DNA of 50,519 nucleotides from an uncultured Anaeromusa sp. (GTDB lineage Bacteria > Bacillota > Negativicutes > Anaeromusales > Anaeromusaceae): assembly GCF_963676855.1 (NCBI RefSeq), contig NZ_OY781460.1, positions 1,445,001 through 1,495,519 of the forward strand, written 5' to 3'. Both the position numbers and the translations under genes were made by a program. Below the pieces are notes generated by a model. That model did no database searches. It was not told where the DNA came from and worked only from the letters and a program-made list of their open reading frames with translations. Below, in pieces: positions 36,715 to 45,318 of the stretch (position 1 is its first letter; every line of letters begins with the position of its first letter).

Positions 36715-37506
36715 ATGATGAGGGCACTTTGGACGGCAGGTACGGGCATGCGGGCCCAACAAAGTAATTTGGATGTAATCTCCAATAACTTGGCAAACGT
36801 GAACACCACAGGCTTTAAAAAACAGCGTGCGGAGTTTGAAGATCTGATGTATCAAACCGAGCGTCAGCCAGGGATGACCAGTAGCAGTAACAATAACATG
36901 CTGCCTACAGGCGTCCAGCTGGGTCATGGCGTGCGGTTGACAGCAACAGCGCGCGATTTCTCCCAGGGGAATTTCCAATCTACAAGTAATGCGATGGACA
37001 TGGTTATTGAGGGCGACGGCTTTTTTCAAATCACTATGCCGGACGGTACTTTGGCGTATACTCGTAATGGCGCATTTAAACCGGACGGCAACGGCAATGT
37101 GGTGACTTCGGAAGGATATTTGCTGGAGCCTGCTATTCAAATACCTGAAGGCTCCACTGATTTTGGCGTGTCTCGCGATGGAATTGTAACAATTACGCCA
37201 GCTGGTCAAACAACACCGCAGGAAATTGGTCAAATTACCATTGCCCGTTTTATCAATAATGCGGGTTTGAAGAGTATCGGCAAAAATCTCTATACGGAAA
37301 CCGTTGCCTCTGGCGCTCCTGTGGTAGGAAATCCAGGAGACAATAATTCCGGTACGATTGTTACGAACTTTGTGGAAATGTCTAACGTCCAGGTTGTGGA
37401 TGAAATGGTTAATATGATTGTGGCGCAGCGTGCTTATGAGATGAATTCGAAAGCCGTGACCACTGCAGACTCCATGCTGGAAGTGGCTGCCGGCTTGAAG
37501 CGCTAG
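36715..37506 (+). CDS. flgG: Flagellar distal rod protein FlgG
   Basis: FlgG forms the distal rod passing through the P and L rings. The 263-aa protein has LDVISNNLANVNTTGFKK, the GDGFFQI strand and the C-terminal MIVAQRAYEMNSKAVTTAD helix. AAGGAGG precedes the double ATG. It is 18 bp after flgF. Confidence 0.96.
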   Translation: MMRALWTAGTGMRAQQSNLDVISNNLANVNTTGFKKQRAEFEDLMYQTERQPGMTSSSNNNMLPTGVQLGHGVRLTATARDFSQGNFQSTSNAMDMVIEGDGFFQITMPDGTLAYTRNGAFKPDGNGNVVTSEGYLLEPAIQIPEGSTDFGVSRDGIVTITPAGQTTPQEIGQITIARFINNAGLKSIGKNLYTETVASGAPVVGNPGDNNSGTIVTNFVEMSNVQVVDEMVNMIVAQRAYEMNSKAVTTADSMLEVAAGLKR

Positions 37507-37518
37507 GTTAAGAAGGCT

Positions 37519-38244
37519 ATGAAACGCCTCACAAGATGGTTTTTGGCAGGAGTTTTATTTCTCCTGCCTTTTTGGACAACTGCGGAAGCTCGTATGATTG
37601 AAGCGAGTGAAGTGGCGAAGGCAGCTGTTGGCGAAGTATATCGACAGGCGGATGTACAGCCAGGAGATGAACGCGTGCAGGTGCGTGTGCTTTCGTTGCC
37701 GGAAGGCATAGAAGTACCAGAGGGCGAAGTGAAATTGCAGGTGGATTTGCTCTATGGTTTGCGCTATAATGCACCGACTGTGGCGCGGGTAGTAGCCATG
37801 CAGGACACCCAAAAAGTGGGGCAGGCTATTTTGCGCTTGGACGTGCGGCGATATCAAGAGGTTGTAGTGGCGGCGCGGATGCTCCCTGGGAAATCATTGC
37901 TCCAGCCGGGCGACTTAAAGCAGTTGCACCTGGAAACAGGGCGTTTGCCTGACGGCTTTTTGGTAGATCCGGCTAAAGCCATAGGTCAGCAACTGCAGCG
38001 GTCTTTGCGGAGCGGTGACGTACTTATGGATTCGATGTTATTACAGCCGGTTATCATGCGCCGCGGTACAGCTGTAACCATTCAGGTGCGTCAGGGTGAG
38101 ATGATTGTCAGCGCTTCTGGCGAGGCGTTGCAAGATGGCGGTATCGGGCAGCGCATCCGAGTGAAGAATCTGGTATCGAAACGAATTGTGACAGCTAAAG
38201 TGATTGATGAAGCTACAGTAGAAGTAGTTGTATCCAGGAGGTGA
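37519..38244 (+). CDS. flgA: Flagellar P-ring chaperone FlgA
   Basis: FlgA is a periplasmic chaperone for P-ring assembly. The 241-aa protein has a signal peptide (about residues 1-24, ending near TAEA) and an SAF-type C-terminal domain with MLPGKSLLQPGDL and the final VRQGEMIVSASGEAL...GQRIRVKN motif. It follows flgG after 12 bp. Confidence 0.92.
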   Translation: MKRLTRWFLAGVLFLLPFWTTAEARMIEASEVAKAAVGEVYRQADVQPGDERVQVRVLSLPEGIEVPEGEVKLQVDLLYGLRYNAPTVARVVAMQDTQKVGQAILRLDVRRYQEVVVAARMLPGKSLLQPGDLKQLHLETGRLPDGFLVDPAKAIGQQLQRSLRSGDVLMDSMLLQPVIMRRGTAVTIQVRQGEMIVSASGEALQDGGIGQRIRVKNLVSKRIVTAKVIDEATVEVVVSRR

Positions 38245-38248
38245 GACC

Positions 38249-38833
38249 ATGCAGAAGACTCGGAAATGGTTGCCGATAATGGTGGTAGTGTTGCTGTCTT
38301 GTTGGCTAATTCCTGCAGTCCATGCGGAGTCGTTATGGAATGATCGTTCCATGTTTGCTGATCGGAGAGCGCAGGCAGTGGGGGATATCTTGACGATTGT
38401 TATCAGTGAAAATTTTAGTGCTACACGTTCTGATTCTAATTCGAACGGTAAAAAAAGCAGCGGTTCGGCTAGCGCAGGGGCCGGTAGTTTTCTGAGCTGG
38501 ATTACAGCCCATAGCTATGATATGAAAGATAGCTTTTCTGCGAATGGCAGCATTACGAACAAAAATGTCGTAACGGCCAGAATGACCGCTACGGTGACCG
38601 CTGTACAACCCAATGGTAATCTAGTCATTAAAGGGACTCAATCGATCAAGCAAAATAACGATGAGCAGATTATCAGCTTGGTAGGGACCATTCGTTCTGA
38701 CGATATTACCACAAGCAATACCGTTGCTTCGTCAGCCATGGCGGATGCGCAAATTTTTGTGAATGGTAAAGGGCCTCTTGCCCAGAAGCAAAAACAGGGC
38801 ATTTTGAGTTCCATATTTGATTTCCTGTTTTGA
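38249..38833 (+). CDS. flgH: Flagellar L-ring protein FlgH
   Basis: FlgH forms the outer-membrane ring and is direct evidence for an outer membrane. The 194-aa protein has an N-terminal signal, the SLWNDRSMFADRRAQAVGDILTIVI segment, the VTARMTATV strand and the C-terminal half with NDEQIISLVGTIRSDDI typical of the family. ATG 38249 follows AGGAGGTG. The signal region contains a Cys (residue 18 in LLSC) and an AVHA-E signal-peptidase-I site, so lipid anchoring is uncertain. Confidence 0.94.
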   Translation: MQKTRKWLPIMVVVLLSCWLIPAVHAESLWNDRSMFADRRAQAVGDILTIVISENFSATRSDSNSNGKKSSGSASAGAGSFLSWITAHSYDMKDSFSANGSITNKNVVTARMTATVTAVQPNGNLVIKGTQSIKQNNDEQIISLVGTIRSDDITTSNTVASSAMADAQIFVNGKGPLAQKQKQGILSSIFDFLF

Positions 38834-38855
38834 TTTCGATATAGGGGGAACCTTG

Positions 38856-39977
38856 ATGAAACGATTAACGGCTCTGTTGCTTTGCTTTTGCTTTTTATTT
38901 TCGTTGGGAACGGCAGTGAGTGAAGCGGCCTGGGGAGGCAGCGCAGCGACGCGGATTAAGGATGTTGCTAAGATCCAAGGCGTGCGTAATAATCAATTGG
39001 TAGGCTATGGGTTGGTTGTGGGTTTGGCGGGTACCGGTGACTCGGATAAAGTTACCCAGACTATCCAATCGATAAAGAATATGCTGATGAATTTTGGCGT
39101 CATGCCATCTGCGACGCAGATGAAGCCCAAAAATGTGGCGGCGGTGATTGTGACGGCGACCTTGCCGGCCTTTTCTAAACCGGGCGATACGATTGATGCG
39201 ACCATATCGTCTATGGGCGATGCAAAGAGCTTGCAAGGCGGAGTCCTTATGCAAACTCCTTTGAAAGCGGCCAACGGTCAAGTGTATGCAGCAGCCCAGG
39301 GGCCTGTTTCTACAGGCGGTTTTGTTGCTGGTGGCGGTGGTGCTAGCCAGCAGAAAAACTTTCCTACTGTCGGCATGACGCCTAATGGAGCGATTGTTGA
39401 AAAAGAGGTAGCCTTCAATTTAGGCGGTAATGGTACTCTGACTCTTTCTTTGGCCCAGCCTGATTTTACAACGGCAAGCCGGATTGTAGAAGCTTTGGAT
39501 GGACGCTTTGGCTCTATTAGTCGGGCGAAGGACGCTGGAACGATTCAGATTCAGGTACCGGCATACTATGACAAGGATTTAGTTAGCTTTATCGCAACGG
39601 TGGAGGAATTACCGATTGTACCGGATGCGATAGCTAAAGTCGTCATTAATGAGCGTACCGGAACGGTCGTTATGGGATCTAATATCACCGTTGACGAAGT
39701 AGCGGTAGCGCAGGGCGGCTTGAGCATAAAAATCACCAAAAGCGCCGGGGTTTCCCAACCACCGCCGTTTTCCGGTGGAAGTACGGTAGTGGTGCCGAAT
39801 ACGAATGTGGATGTAAAAGAAGAAAACCGCAATATGCTGCTTTTGCCAGCAGCCTCTAGTGTGGGGGACGTGGTGAACGCTTTGAATTCTGTGGGCGCAA
39901 CTCCTCGAGATGTAATCTCGATCCTGCAAGCCATGAAGGCAGCGGGCGCGCTGCACGCGGATCTCCAGATCATCTAA
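38856..39977 (+). CDS. flgI: Flagellar P-ring protein FlgI
   Basis: FlgI forms the ring in the peptidoglycan layer. The 373-aa protein has a signal peptide ending near SEAA, then RIKDVAKIQGVRNNQLVGYGLVVGLAGTGD, the KNVAAVIVTATLPAF strand and a C-terminal segment with RDVISILQAMKAAGALHADLQII. ATG 38856 follows GGGGGAA. Its stop codon borders the foldback element. Confidence 0.97.
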   Translation: MKRLTALLLCFCFLFSLGTAVSEAAWGGSAATRIKDVAKIQGVRNNQLVGYGLVVGLAGTGDSDKVTQTIQSIKNMLMNFGVMPSATQMKPKNVAAVIVTATLPAFSKPGDTIDATISSMGDAKSLQGGVLMQTPLKAANGQVYAAAQGPVSTGGFVAGGGGASQQKNFPTVGMTPNGAIVEKEVAFNLGGNGTLTLSLAQPDFTTASRIVEALDGRFGSISRAKDAGTIQIQVPAYYDKDLVSFIATVEELPIVPDAIAKVVINERTGTVVMGSNITVDEVAVAQGGLSIKITKSAGVSQPPPFSGGSTVVVPNTNVDVKEENRNMLLLPAASSVGDVVNALNSVGATPRDVISILQAMKAAGALHADLQII

Positions 39978-40137
39978 AGGAACCACTGATTTATTCACAT
40001 CTTACACCGAAACAGATTTTTTCTGTCAAGCTTTGTCAGAAAGCCTCGGCATAGCGCCGCCATTCCTGCGTTTTCTTTCGCGCCTGACGGAAAAATTTCA
40101 AGTTTCGGAGGAGCGTTCATTAAATTAGCGGCTCCTT
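39977..40137. mobile_element. MITE-like foldback element between flgI and flgJ
   Basis: The 161-bp stretch has terminal inverted repeats (AAGGAACCACTGATTTA and, inverted, AAGGAGCCGCTAATTTA; 16 of 21 positions agree). A second inner pair also matches (CCGAAACAGATTTTTTCTGTCA against CCGAAACTTGAAATTTTTCCGTCA). No coding frame is visible. The left end starts in the flgI stop codon. A clear target-site duplication is not seen, and transposition is not proven. Confidence 0.6.
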
Positions 40138-40230
40138 AAAAACTAAAAAAGTTTGTGGAGAGAAATTAGACGAAGTGTTACGTAACTTGTTTTTGAAGCC
40201 TGTTACTTGTCTAATGAGGAGGCTTGTCAG

Positions 40231-40644
40231 ATGCAGATAGAACCAATTGGGCAGAGCGGAGTGCAGGCGGGCCTTGGCGCTAATGCTCAGACGACAGCGG
40301 CTGTGGCTGGGGATGCTGTGTTTGCCGATCAACTGCGGCAGGCGGAAAGCGCGGCAAAACTCAAAGGACAGTCCGGCGATGAGGCCAAGCTGAAACGGGT
40401 ATGTCAGGAGATGGAATCAGTATTTATGAATATGCTGCTGACAACCATGCGGGCGAGCGTGCCGAAAACAGGTTTAACTGGTGAGGACTCGCACGGAGAA
40501 GAGATTATGCAATCCATGTTGGATCAAGAATTGAGCAAGAATATGTCCCAGGCGGGGGGCATTGGCTTGGCAGATATGATGTATAGGCAATTGAGTATGA
40601 CCAATAGCGCCAGTGTGAAAGCAAGCAGCCAGTCATCCCGTTAG
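40231..40644 (+). CDS. flgJ: FlgJ rod-binding protein without muramidase domain
   Basis: The 137-aa protein has the rod-binding N-terminal half of FlgJ: the segment CQEMESVFMNMLLTTMRASVP and the ILQSMLDQELSKNMSQAGGIGLADMMYRQL end, without the peptidoglycan hydrolase domain found in enterobacterial FlgJ. ATG 40231 follows GAGGAGG; a TTG at 40207 is upstream of it. Its last codons form the left half of a terminator. Confidence 0.92.
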   Translation: MQIEPIGQSGVQAGLGANAQTTAAVAGDAVFADQLRQAESAAKLKGQSGDEAKLKRVCQEMESVFMNMLLTTMRASVPKTGLTGEDSHGEEIMQSMLDQELSKNMSQAGGIGLADMMYRQLSMTNSASVKASSQSSR

Positions 40645-40666
40645 GGAGGGCTGGCTGCCACTTTTT
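40625..40666 (+). terminator. Terminator overlapping the end of flgJ
   Basis: A 15-bp stem (GCAGCCAGTCATCCC) with one mismatch and one wobble closes a GTTA loop that contains part of the flgJ stop codon and is followed by five T residues. Confidence 0.85.
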
Positions 40667-40688
40667 CGTAGTTTGGGGAGGATTTTTA

Positions 40689-42107
40689 ATGAAACAGATG
40701 GCTCGAGTTTTTTTTATGCTGTGGATGGGGTTATGGTTGGCCATAGCGCCGGTTTGGGCCGGGGCGGCGCAGCCGGCGCCTGTTGTGAGCGGAGTCCGTT
40801 ATAGCTCTGGGGCGGATCTGTTGCGAGTCGTAGTGGATGCAGATCGTCCCATGGCGGCGGACTGGAAAGTGGATGAAGCTAACAGCATTTTGATTTTGTC
40901 CTTTCCGGGGCGCTTGGGGCCCAATGTGCCTAACAATGTAGATTTAAAAGATGATGTTGTAGGAGATTTGAAGCTGACGGCTTTGGCGGGGAAGGTTGAG
41001 TTGCGACTGCCTTTGAATACGGCCAGTGTCGGGAAAGTGTTTTCTTTGCAGGGGCCGGATCGGCTGGTTATTGATATTCATAAAGCTAAGGATACAAAGC
41101 TTGAGCAGACTTTGCGTGAAGGTGTAACCTACCGATTTTGGCAGCGGGCGACAGCTAAAGGACCAGTGAGCATTTATACGTTGGAGATGGATCCTAAAAA
41201 GGCTAGGCTGCAGGCCGTCTTATCACAAGATCAGATTCCCGGTTTAGAGACGGTTTCTTCCATGACTACACGGACAGGGGCGTTGGCGGCTGTAAATGGA
41301 GGATACTTCGAACCGGACGGAGAAATCATTGGTTTAATGAAACTGAATCAAGAAATGGTTAGTCTTTCTTACCTGCCGCGAACAGCAGTTGGAATTTATA
41401 ATGATGGTATGGTGCGCATTGGTAAGCCGGACGATTATGTCGGTACGGTAAAACTGCCTAATGGTATGCTGGTGGCAGTTAGCGGCATCAATCAGGAGCG
41501 TACGGAAGACAGTCTGATTTTGTACAATCATTTTAATGGAGATTCTACAGGAACAAATGATTTTGGCACTGAATATGTACTTGTGAAAGGGAAAATTATA
41601 AAAATTAATAAAGATAAAGGGGATACGCCAATTCCTGAGGGAGGCGTAGTTTTGTCGGCTCATGGCAAAGCCATGGCTGCTTTTAGCGGTTTGAAGATTG
41701 GAGATGCGGTGGAATTAAAGCAGAGCCTGGGGACTCAGTGGGACCGCGCAGATGACGTGTTGGGGGCAGGGCCAATGCTTGTTCAAGGCGGCCAAGTGTA
41801 CGTTACGACCAAATTAGAGAAATTTGGAGATGATGTAGCGGCAGGCAGAGCGCCGCGAACAGCGATTGCTCGGACGAAGCAGGGAAATATACTCTTGGTG
41901 GTAGTTGATGGCAGACAGCAGAAAAGCATTGGCATGACGTTGGCCGAAATGGCGATTTTAATGCAGGAACTAGGGGCGGAGGATGCAATGAATCTAGATG
42001 GCGGTGGTTCCAGTGAAATGGTAGTAGGAAATGAAGTAATGAACCGGCCGTCGGATGGGCGGGAACGCTCTGTAGGCGCGGCGTTGGCCATTTTTTCTAA
42101 AAAATGA
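40689..42107 (+). CDS. Exported AMIN-domain and phosphodiester glycosidase (NAGPA) protein
   Basis: The 472-aa protein has a signal peptide (about residues 1-27), an N-terminal AMIN-like beta domain (about 35-130), which often binds cell wall or outer-membrane structures, and a C-terminal NAGPA/DUF2233 phosphodiester glycosidase domain. Motifs of the latter include AVNGGYFEPDGEIIGL, APRTAIARTKQGNILLVVVDGRQ, and NLDGGGSSEMVV. Such enzymes cleave sugar-phosphate diesters, for instance on phosphorylated glycans or lipids. It follows the flagellar operon terminator by 23 bp and may get readthrough. Confidence 0.88.
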   Translation: MKQMARVFFMLWMGLWLAIAPVWAGAAQPAPVVSGVRYSSGADLLRVVVDADRPMAADWKVDEANSILILSFPGRLGPNVPNNVDLKDDVVGDLKLTALAGKVELRLPLNTASVGKVFSLQGPDRLVIDIHKAKDTKLEQTLREGVTYRFWQRATAKGPVSIYTLEMDPKKARLQAVLSQDQIPGLETVSSMTTRTGALAAVNGGYFEPDGEIIGLMKLNQEMVSLSYLPRTAVGIYNDGMVRIGKPDDYVGTVKLPNGMLVAVSGINQERTEDSLILYNHFNGDSTGTNDFGTEYVLVKGKIIKINKDKGDTPIPEGGVVLSAHGKAMAAFSGLKIGDAVELKQSLGTQWDRADDVLGAGPMLVQGGQVYVTTKLEKFGDDVAAGRAPRTAIARTKQGNILLVVVDGRQQKSIGMTLAEMAILMQELGAEDAMNLDGGGSSEMVVGNEVMNRPSDGRERSVGAALAIFSKK

Positions 42108-42124
42108 CTGCTTTGTAGGAATGT

Positions 42125-42152
42125 TTGCAGATAGGCAGAAATAAGGTATAAT
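42125..42152 (+). promoter_or_regulatory. Promoter of the lipoyl-like and S55 genes
   Basis: TTGCAG (42125-42130) and a consensus TATAAT (42147-42152) are 16 bp apart, 50 bp before the ATG at 42202. Confidence 0.65.
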
Positions 42153-42201
42153 ACAGATAGGTGACAGTAAAGGGTTAGAGGCACAAGGAGGTGCGAGAAT
42201 T

Positions 42202-42510
42202 ATGAAAAAAAATAGAAAGTGGCTTCGCTGGACGATGCTAGCGTTGGTGCTGTTATTGATGGCCGGGACGGTGTTCGCTGCCGGTTTGGTAGATCATAAG
42301 GCTGTGTTATCAGGACGCGTATCCGGGCAGGATTTGGCCAGCGCAGGACAAGAGGTTCGCGAAGGCGATGTTTTGATGCGTGTTGAAACCGTAGCAGGAG
42401 CGCAGCCTGCTGTACGGGCTGCTGTGAATGGAGTTGTCAGAGAAGTATTGGTACATCCTGGCGATACGATTCAAGCCGGCAAAGTGGCTGTACGGGTTGA
42501 ACGCAGATAA
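42202..42510 (+). CDS. Small exported biotinyl/lipoyl-like barrel protein
   Basis: The 102-aa protein has a positively charged start and a hydrophobic signal (about residues 10-26, ending VFAA), then one barrel of the biotinyl-lipoyl type: VLSGRVSGQDLASAGQEVREGDVLMRVE...AAVNGVVREVLVHPGDTIQAGKVAVRVE. The position that carries the modified Lys in AMKM-type proteins is replaced by TVAGAQPA, so it is not biotinylated or lipoylated. Barrels like this occur in membrane-fusion proteins, but no helical hairpin is present. AAGGAGGTG precedes the ATG. Confidence 0.82.
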   Translation: MKKNRKWLRWTMLALVLLLMAGTVFAAGLVDHKAVLSGRVSGQDLASAGQEVREGDVLMRVETVAGAQPAVRAAVNGVVREVLVHPGDTIQAGKVAVRVERR

Positions 42511-42538
42511 ATAAATAGGGTGAGAGGACTCGAAAACG

Positions 42539-44389
42539 ATGTTGACTGCATTAAAAAAAATGGGAGCGGCCCTGGCGGCCGCCTTTTTCTTCTGGAGCTT
42601 TTCTACAGTAGCGCTAGCGGCGGATATTATGCCTGTAAGCGATGTTCATCCTGGCATGCAAGGCATAGCCAGAACGGTAGTGGCTGGAACCGAGATTGAA
42701 GAGTTTGGCGTGGAAGTTATCGGCGTACTAAAAGATAAGGGGCCTTCTGGCGATTTGATTTTGGTGCGTACCTACGGTGACGTTATTGATAGAACAGGCG
42801 GCATTGTTCAGGGGATGAGCGGCAGTCCTGTTTATATCGACGGCAAGCTGGTTGGCGCTATTGCCTATGGATGGTCCTTGACGGACCATCGGGTGGGCAT
42901 GTTGACCCCTATTGGGGATATGCTGAAATTGTGGGAACCGGTGCCGGAAAAAAAGACGCCCCCGGCAATTGTCGAAGAAAAAAAGAACAAGCAGTTGCTT
43001 GGAGAAGCAGGAAAAACAAGTGAAGAACAAGCCTTAGCTATGAGCGGTTCTTTGCGTCCGATAGATACACCGCTGATGGTCGCAGGCTTTACGCCGCAAG
43101 CGCTTAAGTGGCTGGGCGAAAAGGTGAAACCTTTAAATTTGGTTCCATTTGCAGTAGGCGCTTCGCCGGAAAATGCCGCATACGGCTCGTTGCAACCAGG
43201 CAGTGCTTTGGCTGCGGAATTGGTACGCGGCGATGTTAGTGTTGGCGCTATTGGTACTGTAACTTATGTGGAAGATGGCAAAATACTTGCCTTTGGTCAT
43301 CCGTTTTTGCGCCGCGGCGGCAGCAGCTATTTTTTAAGCCAGGCTTATATTTTTACTACGGTTCCCAGTTTGGAAAGCGGGTTTAAGTTGGGATCCGCTG
43401 GGCCTATGGTGGGGAAAATTGCGCAGGACCGAGGCGCCGGCATTGCCGGTGAGGTAGGTTCATATCCGAATATTGTGCCTGTGCGAGTCCATGTAATGGA
43501 TAAGGATTTGCAACGGCAGCAAGACGCTGGCCTTCAAGTAGTTCAAGATGAGAAGCTGACACCGCTTTTAGCTACGGCAGCAGTGTATAATGTAGTGGAT
43601 AAAACCTTGGATCGCCAAGGAGCGGGAACCGCTAAGGTGAAGTTTGAGATTTCCGCACCTGGAGTTCCGGGAGATGTAGTAGTGCGCGAGAATATGTTTT
43701 ATAGTCCGGCCAATATTGGCGAAGCAGCAATGGGAGAACTCTTTGAAGGGTTGAATTTGTTGGCTGGAAACGCATTTCAGCCATTGACGTTGTTTGATGT
43801 GAACGTACAGATCGAAGTAGAAGAAGAGCGGAAAACGGCGGTGATTATGCAAGCCAAAGCTGTGCAGGCCAGTGTAAAGCCCGGAGAAAAAGCACAAATT
43901 CAAATTACATTAAAGCCGTATCGGGGCGAAAATATTATTCGTACAGTCAACTATGAAGTTCCCAAAACACAGGCGGAAGGCAATTTGCCTTTATTAGTGC
44001 GTGGTGGTGGTTCGATTCCAATCGCTAAGCTTATGGAAGGTCAGGGAAATTTATTATTGGAGCTTTTGCAGAAAAAGCGCACTCGTACATTGGAAGAAGA
44101 AGTAAAGCGCTTTACGGAAAGTGATCGCAATAATGATATTGTCGTGGAGCCAGCTCCGCTAGAAGAAGACTTGGCTAAACAGGGCCTTGGCGGTATGCCG
44201 GCGAAGAAGCCTCAAAGTAAAGCGGCTAAAGTCGAAGAGCCGACTGGGGAGAAAAAAGAAAATAAACCCCAGGGCAAAAGCGGCTTGCTTGGCACGAAAG
44301 ATAAGAAAGACGATAAAGGAAAATCAAAGACTATAACCGACTATATTATTGACGGTGATACCATGGTGACCCTGCAAGTTAAAAAATAA
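42539..44389 (+). CDS. SpoIVB-type S55 peptidase domain protein
   Basis: The 616-aa protein has a signal peptide (about residues 1-28), a GMSGSPVYIDGKLVGA segment holding the likely nucleophile Ser94, and a later FGHPF segment with His254, both characteristic of S55 (SpoIVB) peptidases. In SpoIVB the His lies before the Ser; here the order is reversed. A beta-rich middle is followed by a Lys- and acid-rich linker and a short C-terminal tail. It is in a two-gene unit with the lipoyl-like gene. Substrate and location (periplasm or outer membrane) are unknown, and proteolytic activity is inferred only from the motifs. Confidence 0.82.
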   Translation: MLTALKKMGAALAAAFFFWSFSTVALAADIMPVSDVHPGMQGIARTVVAGTEIEEFGVEVIGVLKDKGPSGDLILVRTYGDVIDRTGGIVQGMSGSPVYIDGKLVGAIAYGWSLTDHRVGMLTPIGDMLKLWEPVPEKKTPPAIVEEKKNKQLLGEAGKTSEEQALAMSGSLRPIDTPLMVAGFTPQALKWLGEKVKPLNLVPFAVGASPENAAYGSLQPGSALAAELVRGDVSVGAIGTVTYVEDGKILAFGHPFLRRGGSSYFLSQAYIFTTVPSLESGFKLGSAGPMVGKIAQDRGAGIAGEVGSYPNIVPVRVHVMDKDLQRQQDAGLQVVQDEKLTPLLATAAVYNVVDKTLDRQGAGTAKVKFEISAPGVPGDVVVRENMFYSPANIGEAAMGELFEGLNLLAGNAFQPLTLFDVNVQIEVEEERKTAVIMQAKAVQASVKPGEKAQIQITLKPYRGENIIRTVNYEVPKTQAEGNLPLLVRGGGSIPIAKLMEGQGNLLLELLQKKRTRTLEEEVKRFTESDRNNDIVVEPAPLEEDLAKQGLGGMPAKKPQSKAAKVEEPTGEKKENKPQGKSGLLGTKDKKDDKGKSKTITDYIIDGDTMVTLQVKK

Positions 44390-44392
44390 GAT

Positions 44393-44433
44393 AAAAGGCT
44401 CATGGGGCGGTTCGCACCATGAGCCTTTTTCTT
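44393..44433 (+). terminator. Terminator after the S55 gene
   Basis: AAAAGGCTCATGG pairs with CCATGAGCCTTTTT around an 11-base loop and ends in a T-run. Confidence 0.93.
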
Positions 44434-44528
44434 CCTCTATTTTAAAAAATTCACTGGCTTGGCAGGGAAGTGCGCCATCTATATGGAATTATAAAAAATT
44501 GGCAAGTAGGCAAAGAAGGAGGCTGAGC

Positions 44529-45305
44529 ATGGTCGAAGAATTTTTTGGAGCAATTGGTCGGTCCGTGCTGGGCGCGTCTGCACGTTGCGGCCGTTTTAGC
44601 CTTTTGGCGCTGGACACGTTTCGACAGATGTTACGGCAGCGGCCAAGCGTACGGCATACGCTGCAGCAAATGGCGCATTTGGGAGTAAACTCTTTGCCGA
44701 TTGTCATGTTGACCATGCTATTTACCGGCATGGTTATGACGGTTCAGACTGCTAGCGAATTTATTAAGTATGGAGCACAGTCCTCCGTGGGTGGCGTCAT
44801 TGCCATTGCTATGGGACGGGAGTTATCGCCAGTACTGACAGGCGTGGTGGTTGCCGGTCGTGTCGGCGCGGCCATTACCGCTGAAATCGGCTCAATGAAG
44901 GTAACCGAGCAAATTGACGCTTTGCGGGTGATGGCGACAAATCCAGTGGCGTATCTTGTTGTACCCCGCCTTTTGGCGATGGTTGTCATGTTGCCGATGC
45001 TTGTGGTGTTTGCAGACTTGATCGGAACAATTGGCGGCTATTTGGTGGCTACTTTTTACGCAGGCATTGGTTCACAGACCTTTTTGAATTCGATCAAAGT
45101 GTTTGCCGTGGTGAACGATGTTACCGGAGGATTAGTGAAAGCTGCTTTTTTTGGCGTGATTATCGCATTAATGGGATGCTATAAAGGCTTGCATGCAGAA
45201 GCTGGTGCAGAAGGCGTCGGCAAGGCGACGACAGGTTCCGTCGTCAATTCGATTATCTTGATTTTCGTAAGTAATTATTTTCTTTCGTTGATTTTGTATC
45301 GTTGA
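44529..45305 (+). CDS. mlaE: MlaE-type lipid ABC transporter permease
   Basis: The 258-aa MlaE/YrbE permease has about five membrane segments and the family stretch GRVGAAITAEIGSMKVTEQIDALRVMATNP. Together with MlaF and MlaD it moves phospholipids between the inner and outer membrane. ATG 44529 follows AAGGAGG; an upstream in-frame ATG at 44499 has no such site. The next gene starts 13 bp later. Confidence 0.94.
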   Translation: MVEEFFGAIGRSVLGASARCGRFSLLALDTFRQMLRQRPSVRHTLQQMAHLGVNSLPIVMLTMLFTGMVMTVQTASEFIKYGAQSSVGGVIAIAMGRELSPVLTGVVVAGRVGAAITAEIGSMKVTEQIDALRVMATNPVAYLVVPRLLAMVVMLPMLVVFADLIGTIGGYLVATFYAGIGSQTFLNSIKVFAVVNDVTGGLVKAAFFGVIIALMGCYKGLHAEAGAEGVGKATTGSVVNSIILIFVSNYFLSLILYR

Positions 45306-45318
45306 AACGAGGTGGCCT

